A DNA stretch of 64,000 nt. Source: Treponema denticola ATCC 35405. GTDB taxonomy: Bacteria > Spirochaetota > Spirochaetia > Treponematales > Treponemataceae. A program made the position numbers and the translations under genes. The notes beneath the pieces were generated by a model. The model was not told the DNA's origin and searched no databases. It saw only the letters and a program-made list of their open reading frames with translations. This document shows positions 35,692 to 44,964 of this stretch, one piece after another. The stretch's first letter is position 1. Every line of letters starts with the position of its first letter. The DNA lies in the NCBI RefSeq assembly GCF_000008185.1, contig NC_002967.9, positions 62,001 to 126,000 on the forward strand, in the 5' to 3' direction.

Positions 35692-38600
35692 TTTAAGCTC
35701 AACACAATGTCCCGTTTTTAGATAGAAGATAAAGGTCTTAACCTCGATTGGCTTATCAGTATTTTCTTTAAGATTTTCCGATTCGGTTTTTGCAAGATCA
35801 GAGGCGGCTTTTTTATAAATCTTCAGCTGGGTTAAGTGTGAATCCGGATTTTCTATCTCATCGGTTTTATAGTCGACAACATAGACTATTCCGCTTTTTT
35901 TAAAAAGTAAGTCTATCTGCCCGCTTACAATTTGCCCTTCATAATCCGTTAAAAAACCGTATTCGCTTTTTAATTGTTCGGCTTCTTTTGCAAGAACATA
36001 CATATCCGAATTAAAGAAATTATCGGCCCAAGCATAAATCTTTTTTCTTTCAACTTCGGAATGACCTTTTGGATAAATAAATTCTTTATTTAAAAGACGA
36101 GCTTCTATTAAGGAGTGGGTAAGAGTTCCCAACTCGGCCGCTGTAAATTCTTTTTGTCCATCTTTATCTTCAAAAGAATCAGGCAGCTTATCTTTTTCAG
36201 AAGTTAAAGAATACAAATAACCTTCTCTTGATTTTTTATTTACCTCATGAGCAAGACTTGTAGCGGTAGTTATTCTTTTTTCTGCAAGATTAAATTCTTT
36301 TACTTTAGAAGAAGCAAAAAGTTTTTCAAAATTGACTTTTTCATGCTTTTGTGTTTTTAAATTATTAAACAGCTTCTTTCTTTCGGTAGGTAAAATCTCA
36401 GTAAAAATAATATCTTCATGTTTATCGGGAAGAGCAGGCAAAAGCAATTCAAAAAAGCTTATAGTCTTGTCCGAAAGTTTAAGCATGCTTTTTATTTCTT
36501 CAAGACTTCTTGAATCTGAAGATGAACAATCATTATCTTTGGTCACATCTTTTTTAGAATCTTTAGAGTCTTCATTTTGTAAATGATTATATACGCCGCT
36601 TATAATTAAATAGGATTCAGCTCTTGTAGCTGCAACATAAAGAAGCCGTTTTGTTTCTGCAACAAGCTTTGCATTAGCCTCATCACGTAATGATTCAAAA
36701 ATCAGATTGCCAGCTTTCGCAGGCAAGCCCGGAGCCTTAGGAGAATACAAAACAGGTCCCATATCTTCATTATAAAAAACGAGCCCCTCTTTTTTTTCAG
36801 GGATACCCCTATTTCCGCAGTCGGGAACTATAACAATAGGGAATTCCAAACCCTTGCTCTTATGCACAGTTAAAAATTGAACGGAGTCTTTTTGATCATC
36901 TAAGGGAAGCTCCATATCATCAAGTCTTTCATTATCTTCAATATGAGATGAAAGCAAATCCACAAATTGAGAAAAAGTTAATCCGTTGATATCAGCCTGA
37001 CATGCAAGCTCAAAAAGATAATCATATAAATCCATATAGTGATGATTTTCTTCATTGCTCAATAAAAAATATCTATAAGCTTCTTCATACCAAAGATATG
37101 TAACCGACTCGGCACAGCTCATAGTTAAAATATTTTTATTTAAGCGAGCAAATAAATCGCAAGCCCGCAAATAGGCATCTTTATTTTTTTCATTTAATTT
37201 TTCCGCTAAAGAAATATCGAAAGCTTTTGTAAAATTTAAAAGTAAAACTGCAAAGGCATCATCATCTATATTTACAAAAGGCGAATGTAAAACTTGAGCA
37301 TAAGTTTTTTTATCGGAAGGATAGGCTATAATTTTAAGCATAGCATAAATATCATTTATAGGCGCATCATTAAACAAACCTCTTTGCTGTACACTCCTAT
37401 AAGGAATACCAAAATTGCGGAAAACTCTTTCGTATGTACTTTGCTTTGTTGAAGCTCTGAGCAAGACGGCAAAGTCGCTCCATGAACAAGCTCTTGCAGA
37501 TTTACCGTCCCTAATTTTAAAACCTTGATTACGCAATTCTAAAATTCTTTTTGCAAGATAAAAAGCTTCAGCTTCTACAGGACTAAGAAACCGGCTTGAA
37601 TCTTCCAAAGCATTAAATCTTTTTTTATCAAAAAACATTATTTCAATTTTAGGCTCAATCCCTTTTACAGGAGCTCTCGTTTCAGTCGGCACATATTCCG
37701 CTTCATAGGCGGGAACAAATCCGTTTTTTTCCAAGGGCTTATTTACCTCGGAATAAAAAACTTTGGAGAATATTGTATTAAATAAATTTATAAGAGTAGG
37801 CTCCGTGCGGTAATTTATCAAAAGCCTTGTAGCGGCAAGTCTTTCTTTATCCGAAATATCGTCAGCAAGTTTTCGGAATACGGAAACATCAGCTCCTCTA
37901 AAAGCATAAATCGACTGCTTTTCATCTCCGACAAAAAAAAGTTTATTGGGACAAAGTTCGTGAGGACCGGGCACGAATTTTTCGGAGCGTTCAAATTTTT
38001 CGGCAATTAAAAAAAGCAAATCTCTTTGCAGACTATTGTTATCTTGAAACTCATCTATCATAATAATGTCTGCATTCTTTTTATAAAAGTTTCGTAAATC
38101 TATGTCATTTATCAAAACATCCACAGCAAGCTGTGACACATCCGAAAAAGTTAAAAGACCTCTTTGTTTTTTTTCATATATATATTCTTTTTGAAGCTCA
38201 TTAAGCATATCAAAAAAAGAAGCTAAGAAATCTCGTGAGTAGTCAAAATTATAAATACATATAAGTTTTTCATATATGATTTTTAATTTTTCTTTTATTT
38301 CTTTTACGGCATCATTTCCTCTACCTTTTGCTGTTTTAGAAATTTTATCTACAATAGGAAGCAGCTTAATAAAGGCTTCATCTTTTATCGATTCTGGAAA
38401 ATGAGGAAGGGTAGAAAACTCGCTAATAGCTTCTTCCGTAAAATTTTTAGAAGGATCGTTTTCTTTTATAAATTCAAAAACATCAAAACATTCCGCTAGA
38501 GTTTTTCTTTCTTCGTCATCATGATATTTTATTTGATCTTCCAAACTTTTTTTAAAATCAATTGGTCTTGAAATCAAAACATAATTACTTAATAATTTTA

Positions 38601-39105
38601 CAAAAAGGCCCGACACAAAATCATCTATGCCGTTATCACCTAAAAAAAACTGCATCGTTTTATCCGAGCGCATTTTCAAAAAGAAATCCAAGCCTATGCG
38701 GTAAGCCAACTTTTCCGATTCGGTATTATCAATGTTAAAATCGGGAGAAATACCTAAGTTTCTACATGCATCCCTTGCTATTCGATTGCAAAAAGAATCT
38801 ATCGTCGAAATTTTTGCAAGATGAAATTTTTCGATAGCATTTTTTGCGTTAGGATGATCTATTTTTTTTAACTCGTTATAAATTCTTTTGTGCATCTCGG
38901 CTGCGGCTTTTTCGGTAAAGGTTAGAGCTATTATTTTTTCTACGCTGACACCCTTTTCAACAACAAAATAAACATAGCGCGCAGCCAACACTTTCGTTTT
39001 TCCGGAACCGGCTCCCGCAGCAATTACGGAATTTTTTTCAACGCTTACTGCATTTTTTTGATTTTCATTTAAACTATCCATTATATTTTTTATATAATCA
39101 TTCAT
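35686..39105 (-). CDS. addA: AddA-type helicase-nuclease subunit
   Basis: This is the UvrD-like helicase with a C-terminal nuclease that processes double-strand breaks for RecA. The 1139-residue protein has Walker A AAGAGSGKT (about 30-38), Walker B IMIDEFQDNNS, motif V HKSKGLEFPIVIVP and motif VI LLYVAATRAESYL. The C-terminal nuclease has GQIDLLF and VVDYKTDE of the PD-(D/E)XK type. Length fits AddA or RecB; the neighbour with the AddB pattern supports AddA. GGAGA precedes the ATG. Translation follows addB after 23 bases. Confidence 0.9.
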   Translation of the reverse strand: MNDYIKNIMDSLNENQKNAVSVEKNSVIAAGAGSGKTKVLAARYVYFVVEKGVSVEKIIALTFTEKAAAEMHKRIYNELKKIDHPNAKNAIEKFHLAKISTIDSFCNRIARDACRNLGISPDFNIDNTESEKLAYRIGLDFFLKMRSDKTMQFFLGDNGIDDFVSGLFVKLLSNYVLISRPIDFKKSLEDQIKYHDDEERKTLAECFDVFEFIKENDPSKNFTEEAISEFSTLPHFPESIKDEAFIKLLPIVDKISKTAKGRGNDAVKEIKEKLKIIYEKLICIYNFDYSRDFLASFFDMLNELQKEYIYEKKQRGLLTFSDVSQLAVDVLINDIDLRNFYKKNADIIMIDEFQDNNSLQRDLLFLIAEKFERSEKFVPGPHELCPNKLFFVGDEKQSIYAFRGADVSVFRKLADDISDKERLAATRLLINYRTEPTLINLFNTIFSKVFYSEVNKPLEKNGFVPAYEAEYVPTETRAPVKGIEPKIEIMFFDKKRFNALEDSSRFLSPVEAEAFYLAKRILELRNQGFKIRDGKSARACSWSDFAVLLRASTKQSTYERVFRNFGIPYRSVQQRGLFNDAPINDIYAMLKIIAYPSDKKTYAQVLHSPFVNIDDDAFAVLLLNFTKAFDISLAEKLNEKNKDAYLRACDLFARLNKNILTMSCAESVTYLWYEEAYRYFLLSNEENHHYMDLYDYLFELACQADINGLTFSQFVDLLSSHIEDNERLDDMELPLDDQKDSVQFLTVHKSKGLEFPIVIVPDCGNRGIPEKKEGLVFYNEDMGPVLYSPKAPGLPAKAGNLIFESLRDEANAKLVAETKRLLYVAATRAESYLIISGVYNHLQNEDSKDSKKDVTKDNDCSSSDSRSLEEIKSMLKLSDKTISFFELLLPALPDKHEDIIFTEILPTERKKLFNNLKTQKHEKVNFEKLFASSKVKEFNLAEKRITTATSLAHEVNKKSREGYLYSLTSEKDKLPDSFEDKDGQKEFTAAELGTLTHSLIEARLLNKEFIYPKGHSEVERKKIYAWADNFFNSDMYVLAKEAEQLKSEYGFLTDYEGQIVSGQIDLLFKKSGIVYVVDYKTDEIENPDSHLTQLKIYKKAASDLAKTESENLKENTDKPIEVKTFIFYLKTGHCVELKT

Positions 39106-39128
39106 CTTAATCTTATCTCCAATAAAAT

Positions 39129-41966
39129 TTACTTAACCGAATAAGCTGTTCTGCAAATATGTTTAAACCCGCATGTACTGCATGTTTCAAATGAAACTGA
39201 AGAAGGTTTTGTAAAATCTTGATTCTTTACAAGCTCTACAAATCTTTCCGCTTCATTAATAAATGCGTCGATTGAAGATTGAAAATCTTCACGTGATCTT
39301 TCAGATCCGCTCCGTGTAACCGGAATAGCTTCATTATCGTTTACAACCTTGTTTATTTTTTGCTGCACAAAACTTAAAAACCATGCATGTTCTATAGTTT
39401 CAAAATTTTTCTTTTCTTTTGTTGAATCCTTTTTTAATCTGGATTCAGCCAAGAAGATATACATTGGTATCTGAAAATCTGTCAATTCTATTTCTTCCGC
39501 AGTTGAATTTTTTTTACCATATGAAGAATAGGCCGGCATATTATTTGTTTTATAATCTATAATTACTCCGCTCCTCCCATCTTGCGGAAAAGAAGCTCTA
39601 TCTATTTTGCCCCGATATAAAATGCCGTCATTTTCCATTTCTATCCATTCTTCTACCCATTTAGGTTCATATCCGTCCAAAAGCGAAGCATCGCTTTCTA
39701 AAACAAAGCTGACGGCTTCCATCACCCTTTTTTTTAAAGATTGAATAAACGGCTTTGCCAAAGCACCTCTAAAATCCATGGATTTTTCTGCAAGGTCATC
39801 GAATATTAAAGAAGCTCTTTCAATATAATTATCTAAGTTTTTAGAATTAAAATATTTATCCGTTGAACCTATCTCTTTATAAAGAACTTCCAAAACATTG
39901 TGCGAAAGGTTGCCGATATTTCTGGCATCAAAGATATCGGCATCATAGTTTTCCGAAAAGACGGAAAGAACTTTTTCTAAAAACCATAAAACGGGACACT
40001 CGGTAAATATTTTTAAATCGGTTTGACTTAATTTAAGAGAACCTTCCTTAAATAAATTTTTCTCCATATACGAATTTAATTCTTCGCTAATCCTATCGTA
40101 TGAATTTTGCAAATAAGAAAAATCTTTTTTCCTCTTTAATGTAGAAAATGTTGAGGCTGCATTTTTTTGAATCTTATATATTGCAGAAGTTTTCTCTGAG
40201 TAATCTTCTTTCTTCTCGGGATAATCGAATAAAAAAGAATCATAGGATTTTAATTCTTCTGTTTTTTTATTTACCCGTTCAGCATTTTTAATTTCTTCGT
40301 CTTCCGAAATTTCAAAAAGATTATTTATAATCAAATACGAATTAAAATTATGAGGACTAAAACTAAAAACAGTATTTGGAGATTCTGTATAGGCTTCAAA
40401 AAAATACGGTGATGCATCGGTTTCAAAAACACCCAAGGCTTCTCTTTTATCCTTACGCAAAAAAGAAAGTTTATTATAAATAATATTTGTATGGTCTTGA
40501 CTGCAATTTAAAACAAAATGATAGCTAAAAGGAGTAGCAGCGGCAACTCTGTAAGGAAATATACTTACGGCAAGCCCTGTATTTTGAGGAACATAGATAG
40601 CCTTATCCAATTCCGAAATAAAAAACTTAAACCTGTCACAGGGCATGTAGGCTTCAAACTTATCTTCCAAATATAAAAGTTCTTGAAGACAAGAAATACA
40701 ACGGCCCAAGATTGCATTATCTTTTTCGGAAAAAAGATTTTCATCTATCAATTCATTTCTGAATAAAAAATAATTTTTTTGTAAATCTGCAAAAGTTTTA
40801 GATTCGCAAATTCTATTTACGACATAATAAAAACTATAAAACCAATCTCTCGCTTTTTTCTTTTGCTCAACTTCAATTTCATCTCTTTCATAATTTATTT
40901 TAAAAGATTCTATCCAAATATTTTTATAAACAGTATCTTCTTTATTTTCTTTCCACGATACTGCGCAATTATTCTTTATGCCGTAATCTATTAAGGCTTC
41001 AGCCCCTTCCCTATCCTTCCAAGGAATATGCTTATTTAAAACAATAGGCTTCATAAATTCAAAAGCAAAATTATTTTGCACACAATCATAAATAAGAGAA
41101 AAAAGTTTACCGGCTTGTTCAAGCCCCAACTTAAAACCCGATCGGAATTCAGCAGGAATCCCTCTAAGATAAAATTCTCTTTTTATATAAGCTGCATAGT
41201 TTTCAATATCGGGAACACTTACGGCAATCTCATCGGCTCGCACTCCTTCACTGAGAAGTTTTTCAATTTGTAAAACCGTATTTTTTAATTCGCTTCTGGA
41301 ATTTTTATAAACATCAATTAAGTTTTTCTTTTGATTGAATCTAGGACATGGAATATAGCTTATTTCTTTTTGCTGCCTTAAAAGCTCCGCATGTTCACCA
41401 AAATCTTCCATCAATTCGGGATAAATAATAATATATTTTTTTTGATATGAATAAAATTCCGAAGAAACCCAAGAAGGCTCAAACAAAGAATTCTTTTTTA
41501 AAAAATCGGTATACTCATTCTTTAAAACAAGATAGTCCTTCATTTCATCATCTTCTAAAAAATCGGAACCTTTATCGGCATAACGTTTTTCAAAGTGATC
41601 GAGCTGCGGCAAAATCCCTGCAATCCATTCGGAAAATACGGCACCCGTTTCGGCATAGTCTTGCGGGATAAGGAATTTAAACAGAGGCTCTCCATCTTTT
41701 GCCTTTTCCGAATTAATACGGCTTATATATTGGGCAAAAATTCTGCGCACCGTATTTGATACGGGACTTAAAGAAGAGGCTTTAGAGACAAGACAAGATT
41801 CTTTAAAACCGTCCCACGACATATAATTTTCAGAAGGGACAGTCCCCAATCCGGTAATGTTAAGCGATTTTTGAAACCATAACCTTGAAGCAATCCTCGA
41901 AGGAAATACAAAAACATTTTGTAAATCTCTTCCATAAGTCTTTATTGTTTGTTCTATTAAATTCAT
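39129..41966 (-). CDS. addB: AddB-type nuclease subunit
   Basis: The 945-residue protein is the partner of AddA. Its N-terminal part looks like an inactivated helicase with weak motifs. The C-terminal nuclease domain has RGKIDRASF and VIIDYKTN, a PD-(D/E)XK core. Cysteines at FTECPVLW and at residues 929, 932 and 938 (TCSTCGFKHIC) form the iron-sulphur staple known from AddB and related nucleases. It is the first gene of the operon. A TATAAT box ends ten bases before the ATG and there is no Shine-Dalgarno sequence, so its leader is very short. A RexB-like name would be equally valid. Confidence 0.85.
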   Translation of the reverse strand: MNLIEQTIKTYGRDLQNVFVFPSRIASRLWFQKSLNITGLGTVPSENYMSWDGFKESCLVSKASSLSPVSNTVRRIFAQYISRINSEKAKDGEPLFKFLIPQDYAETGAVFSEWIAGILPQLDHFEKRYADKGSDFLEDDEMKDYLVLKNEYTDFLKKNSLFEPSWVSSEFYSYQKKYIIIYPELMEDFGEHAELLRQQKEISYIPCPRFNQKKNLIDVYKNSRSELKNTVLQIEKLLSEGVRADEIAVSVPDIENYAAYIKREFYLRGIPAEFRSGFKLGLEQAGKLFSLIYDCVQNNFAFEFMKPIVLNKHIPWKDREGAEALIDYGIKNNCAVSWKENKEDTVYKNIWIESFKINYERDEIEVEQKKKARDWFYSFYYVVNRICESKTFADLQKNYFLFRNELIDENLFSEKDNAILGRCISCLQELLYLEDKFEAYMPCDRFKFFISELDKAIYVPQNTGLAVSIFPYRVAAATPFSYHFVLNCSQDHTNIIYNKLSFLRKDKREALGVFETDASPYFFEAYTESPNTVFSFSPHNFNSYLIINNLFEISEDEEIKNAERVNKKTEELKSYDSFLFDYPEKKEDYSEKTSAIYKIQKNAASTFSTLKRKKDFSYLQNSYDRISEELNSYMEKNLFKEGSLKLSQTDLKIFTECPVLWFLEKVLSVFSENYDADIFDARNIGNLSHNVLEVLYKEIGSTDKYFNSKNLDNYIERASLIFDDLAEKSMDFRGALAKPFIQSLKKRVMEAVSFVLESDASLLDGYEPKWVEEWIEMENDGILYRGKIDRASFPQDGRSGVIIDYKTNNMPAYSSYGKKNSTAEEIELTDFQIPMYIFLAESRLKKDSTKEKKNFETIEHAWFLSFVQQKINKVVNDNEAIPVTRSGSERSREDFQSSIDAFINEAERFVELVKNQDFTKPSSVSFETCSTCGFKHICRTAYSVK

Positions 41967-41976
41967 ACCGGTTATG

Positions 41977-42005
41977 ATTATATCATAAAATATAAAAATT
42001 ATTAA
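41977..42005 (-). promoter_or_regulatory. Promoter of addB, very short leader
   Basis: On the minus strand TTAATA (42005-42000), a 17-base spacer and a perfect TATAAT (41982-41977) end ten bases before the ATG at 41966. It is divergent from the trkA promoter. Confidence 0.5.
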
Positions 42006-42043
42006 GATACAATTAAAGTAAACTTACAATTATACTTACTCCC

Positions 42044-42072
42044 TTTTCAAAAAGCAAAATTTGTAGTACTAT
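42044..42072 (+). promoter_or_regulatory. Promoter of trkA, leaderless geometry
   Basis: TTTTCA (42044-42049), a 17-base spacer and TACTAT (42067-42072) are followed by six bases before the ATG at 42079. The -35 box is weak, but the placement repeats that of four other genes in the window. Confidence 0.45.
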
Positions 42073-42078
42073 AAAAAT

Positions 42079-43479
42079 ATGAAAATAATTATAGTTGGCG
42101 GCGGCGTTACCGGAAGTGAATTAGCTCGCAGGCTCATAAGAAAAAAACATGATGTTGTTTTGATAGAAAGAGATGAAGAAACAGCCCGCCATGCAGCTAA
42201 TAGGCTGGATTGTATGGTAGTACAGGCCGCAGGAAACGATACTCAAATCCTCTTGGATGCAGGCATAAAAAAGGCCGAAGCCATGATAGCCGTAACCGAC
42301 TCGGATGAACTCAATATGATAATCTGCGGTATCGCGGATAGTCTCGCCCCCCAAGTTATAAAAATAGCAAGAGTCCGTAATGAAGACTATGTAAAGGCTT
42401 TAAATTTTTCGGAAGAAAGAACTCTGGGTATAAACGCTCTGGTTTATCCCGATGAAGAAGCCGCCCTCGCTGTGATTCAAGCTATCGAACACGGAGCAGT
42501 CAGTGATATTCTATCCTTTGAGAATTCAAGCTATGAACTTTCCCGATTTAATGTTTGCGAAAAAAGCACTCTGGACGGTCTTGCCGTTTTTGATATCAGA
42601 AAATATGTTGACATTCCCTTCATAGTTGTAAGTGTTGAGCAAAACGGAAAAAATAGAATTCCGTCAGGCGATACTATTTTAACGGCAGGAACACGGGTTT
42701 CAATTTTAACAAAGCCGGAGCATATAAAAAGATTTTATGAATTGTCAGGCTTCGAAACTCAAGAATTTAAAAAAATTGCCTTGGTAGGAATGGGCCGAAT
42801 AGGAAAAAGCATTGCGGAATACTTGCTTAAAAATTCAAAAGGAAAATCTTTTCTTTCAAAACTTTTGCCGATAAATCTAAATCAAAAATGGAAGATTTCC
42901 ATTATCGAGACCAATGATAAAAAGGCAAAGGAAGTCGCTGCCGAATTCCCCGAAGCTTCTATCTATAAAGCCGATGTTACAGACGAATCCTTTGTAGACG
43001 AAATAGGCCTTGACTCATTCGACTTGGTAATATGCACAACACCGAACTATGAATTTAATATGATTGCCTGTGCATACTTAAAAACCCTTGGTGTTTATAA
43101 AACGATATCCCTCGTTCAAAGTGCCGTACTCGAAAATGTTGCATATAAGATCGGTGTCGATGTTGCAGTTTCTTTTAAGGATGTAGTTGTAGATTCTATA
43201 ATGAGTCATCTTGTAAGCGAAAACGTAACAAGCGTTCATACAATGGGTGACGGTAAACTTGAAATAATAGAACTGCAGGTTTCCGAAAAGAGTCCTGTTC
43301 TCGGACAAAAACTAAAAGATATATCTCAGCATGGAGTCTATCTTGTTCTTCTTGTTACGGATGAAAACGGCGAACAGATTCCTACCGGAGATACGGAGGT
43401 CAAGGCCGGATATAAAATTGTCTTTATAGTAAAATCTTCGAGAAGCGACGAAATTATAAAAATATTCGGAGGCAATTAG
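42079..43479 (+). CDS. trkA: Trk potassium uptake regulatory protein TrkA
   Basis: TrkA is the cytoplasmic NAD(H)-binding gating ring of the Trk potassium transporter. The 466-residue protein is a tandem of two RCK units. The first Rossmann motif is IIIVGGGVTGSELARRL (residues 3-19) and the second ALVGMGRIGKSIAEYL (about 234-249), each followed by a TrkA-C domain. Length is normal for a two-unit TrkA. trkH follows after 7 bases. No Shine-Dalgarno sequence precedes the ATG. Confidence 0.95.
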   Translation: MKIIIVGGGVTGSELARRLIRKKHDVVLIERDEETARHAANRLDCMVVQAAGNDTQILLDAGIKKAEAMIAVTDSDELNMIICGIADSLAPQVIKIARVRNEDYVKALNFSEERTLGINALVYPDEEAALAVIQAIEHGAVSDILSFENSSYELSRFNVCEKSTLDGLAVFDIRKYVDIPFIVVSVEQNGKNRIPSGDTILTAGTRVSILTKPEHIKRFYELSGFETQEFKKIALVGMGRIGKSIAEYLLKNSKGKSFLSKLLPINLNQKWKISIIETNDKKAKEVAAEFPEASIYKADVTDESFVDEIGLDSFDLVICTTPNYEFNMIACAYLKTLGVYKTISLVQSAVLENVAYKIGVDVAVSFKDVVVDSIMSHLVSENVTSVHTMGDGKLEIIELQVSEKSPVLGQKLKDISQHGVYLVLLVTDENGEQIPTGDTEVKAGYKIVFIVKSSRSDEIIKIFGGN

Positions 43480-43486
43480 ATTTTAA

Positions 43487-44929
43487 ATGAAAGCCTTACA
43501 ATATGTCCGAATAATTTTTATGATTCTCGCAATAATTTCCATAAGCTTCATTATTCCGATTGGAACAGCCCTCTATGAAAACGAAGCTTATTTGATTCCG
43601 TCTTTTTTAATTCCTACAGCCTTTGTCTTTGCCGTTGCAGCAGCTTTTTTCTTTTTTTTGAGAAACAAAAAAGTCAGACTTTCGGTTTCGGGCGGTATAA
43701 TATTGGTTGCAGCAGCATGGATAGCTGCGGGTATTTTAGGAGCAATACCATTATGTATTTCAGGCGTGATACCCAACTTTGCAGACGCCATCTTTGAATC
43801 CGTATCCGGTTTTACAACAACGGGAGCAACGATTCTTACCAATGTCGAAGCATGCCCAATGACAATGCATGTATGGAGAACCCAGATGCACTGGCTTGGA
43901 GGAATGGGAATAGTAGCTCTCACCGTTGCCCTATTTCCTCTTTTAGGAGTAGGAGGTTTTCATCTAATCAAAAGTGAAACTACCGGCCCCGACAAGGGAA
44001 AGGTAACGGCAAAGATAACCCACACGGCAAAAGCTCTTTGGTTTATCTATCTTGGAATGACTATAGTGCAGATAATCCTTTTAATGCTTGCAGGACTTCC
44101 ATTCCTCGAAGCCCTCTGCCACACCTTCGCCTCGTTGGGCACAGGAGGCTTCTCTACAAGAAACGCAAGCGTTGGAGCCTTCAATTCTCCGTCGGTTGAA
44201 ATTATTTGTGCCGTCTTTATGATTTTGGCAGGCGTCAACTTCAGTCTTTATTTTCACCTGTTTACCGGAAACCCTGAAGAATTTTTCCATAATTCGGAAC
44301 TTAAAGCCTATCTTAAAATAGTATTTGTATCAACCGTTTTAATTGCTCTTTCTATCTATCCAATTTACGGAATCGGAGGAGGTTTAAGGCAAAGCTTTTT
44401 CCAAGTCGCCTCAGTAATAACGACTACAGGCTTTTCAACGGCCGACTATAACGCATGGCCGGAGTTCGCAAAAATGGTCTTGTTTTTCTTGATGTTTGTC
44501 GGAGGCTGCTCAGGCTCAACTGCAGGAAGCATCAAGGTAATCCGCTGGCTGATTCTACAAAAGCAAGCCGGAATGGAAGCAAAACGGCTTTTAAGCCCGC
44601 ACGGTGTTTTCGGTATTCAGCTTAATAACCGCCCGGGAAGAAAGGATATAGTTTACAGCGTTGCAGGTTTTATGTTTTGCTACTTCCTCTTAACCCTTAT
44701 TACAGCCTTGGTTGCAGCTGCCGACGGAGCTGATCTATTGAGCGGATTTACGGCTTCTCTTGCTCTTATCGGAAACATAGGCCCCGGTTTTGGAAGAGTA
44801 GGCCCGGCCGGAAACTTTGCATTTTTTTCATCCCCTGTTAAGATTTTCTTTTCTTTTATAATGCTTGCAGGACGATTGGAACTATACACAATGATAATTT
44901 ATTTTATGCCTGCTTTCTGGAAAAGATAA
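43487..44929 (+). CDS. trkH: Trk potassium transporter membrane subunit TrkH
   Basis: TrkH forms the potassium channel pore. The 480-residue membrane protein has four pore-loop repeats with selectivity-filter segments at FTTTGATI, LGTGGFSTR, ITTTGFSTAD and IGNIGPGFG, each between hydrophobic helices. The third repeat is followed by GGCSGSTAGSIKVIR, typical of TrkH. It forms an operon with trkA. Confidence 0.95.
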   Translation: MKALQYVRIIFMILAIISISFIIPIGTALYENEAYLIPSFLIPTAFVFAVAAAFFFFLRNKKVRLSVSGGIILVAAAWIAAGILGAIPLCISGVIPNFADAIFESVSGFTTTGATILTNVEACPMTMHVWRTQMHWLGGMGIVALTVALFPLLGVGGFHLIKSETTGPDKGKVTAKITHTAKALWFIYLGMTIVQIILLMLAGLPFLEALCHTFASLGTGGFSTRNASVGAFNSPSVEIICAVFMILAGVNFSLYFHLFTGNPEEFFHNSELKAYLKIVFVSTVLIALSIYPIYGIGGGLRQSFFQVASVITTTGFSTADYNAWPEFAKMVLFFLMFVGGCSGSTAGSIKVIRWLILQKQAGMEAKRLLSPHGVFGIQLNNRPGRKDIVYSVAGFMFCYFLLTLITALVAAADGADLLSGFTASLALIGNIGPGFGRVGPAGNFAFFSSPVKIFFSFIMLAGRLELYTMIIYFMPAFWKR

Positions 44930-44964
44930 GCTTCTCTGACAGCGATATTTTCGGATATTGCTTT

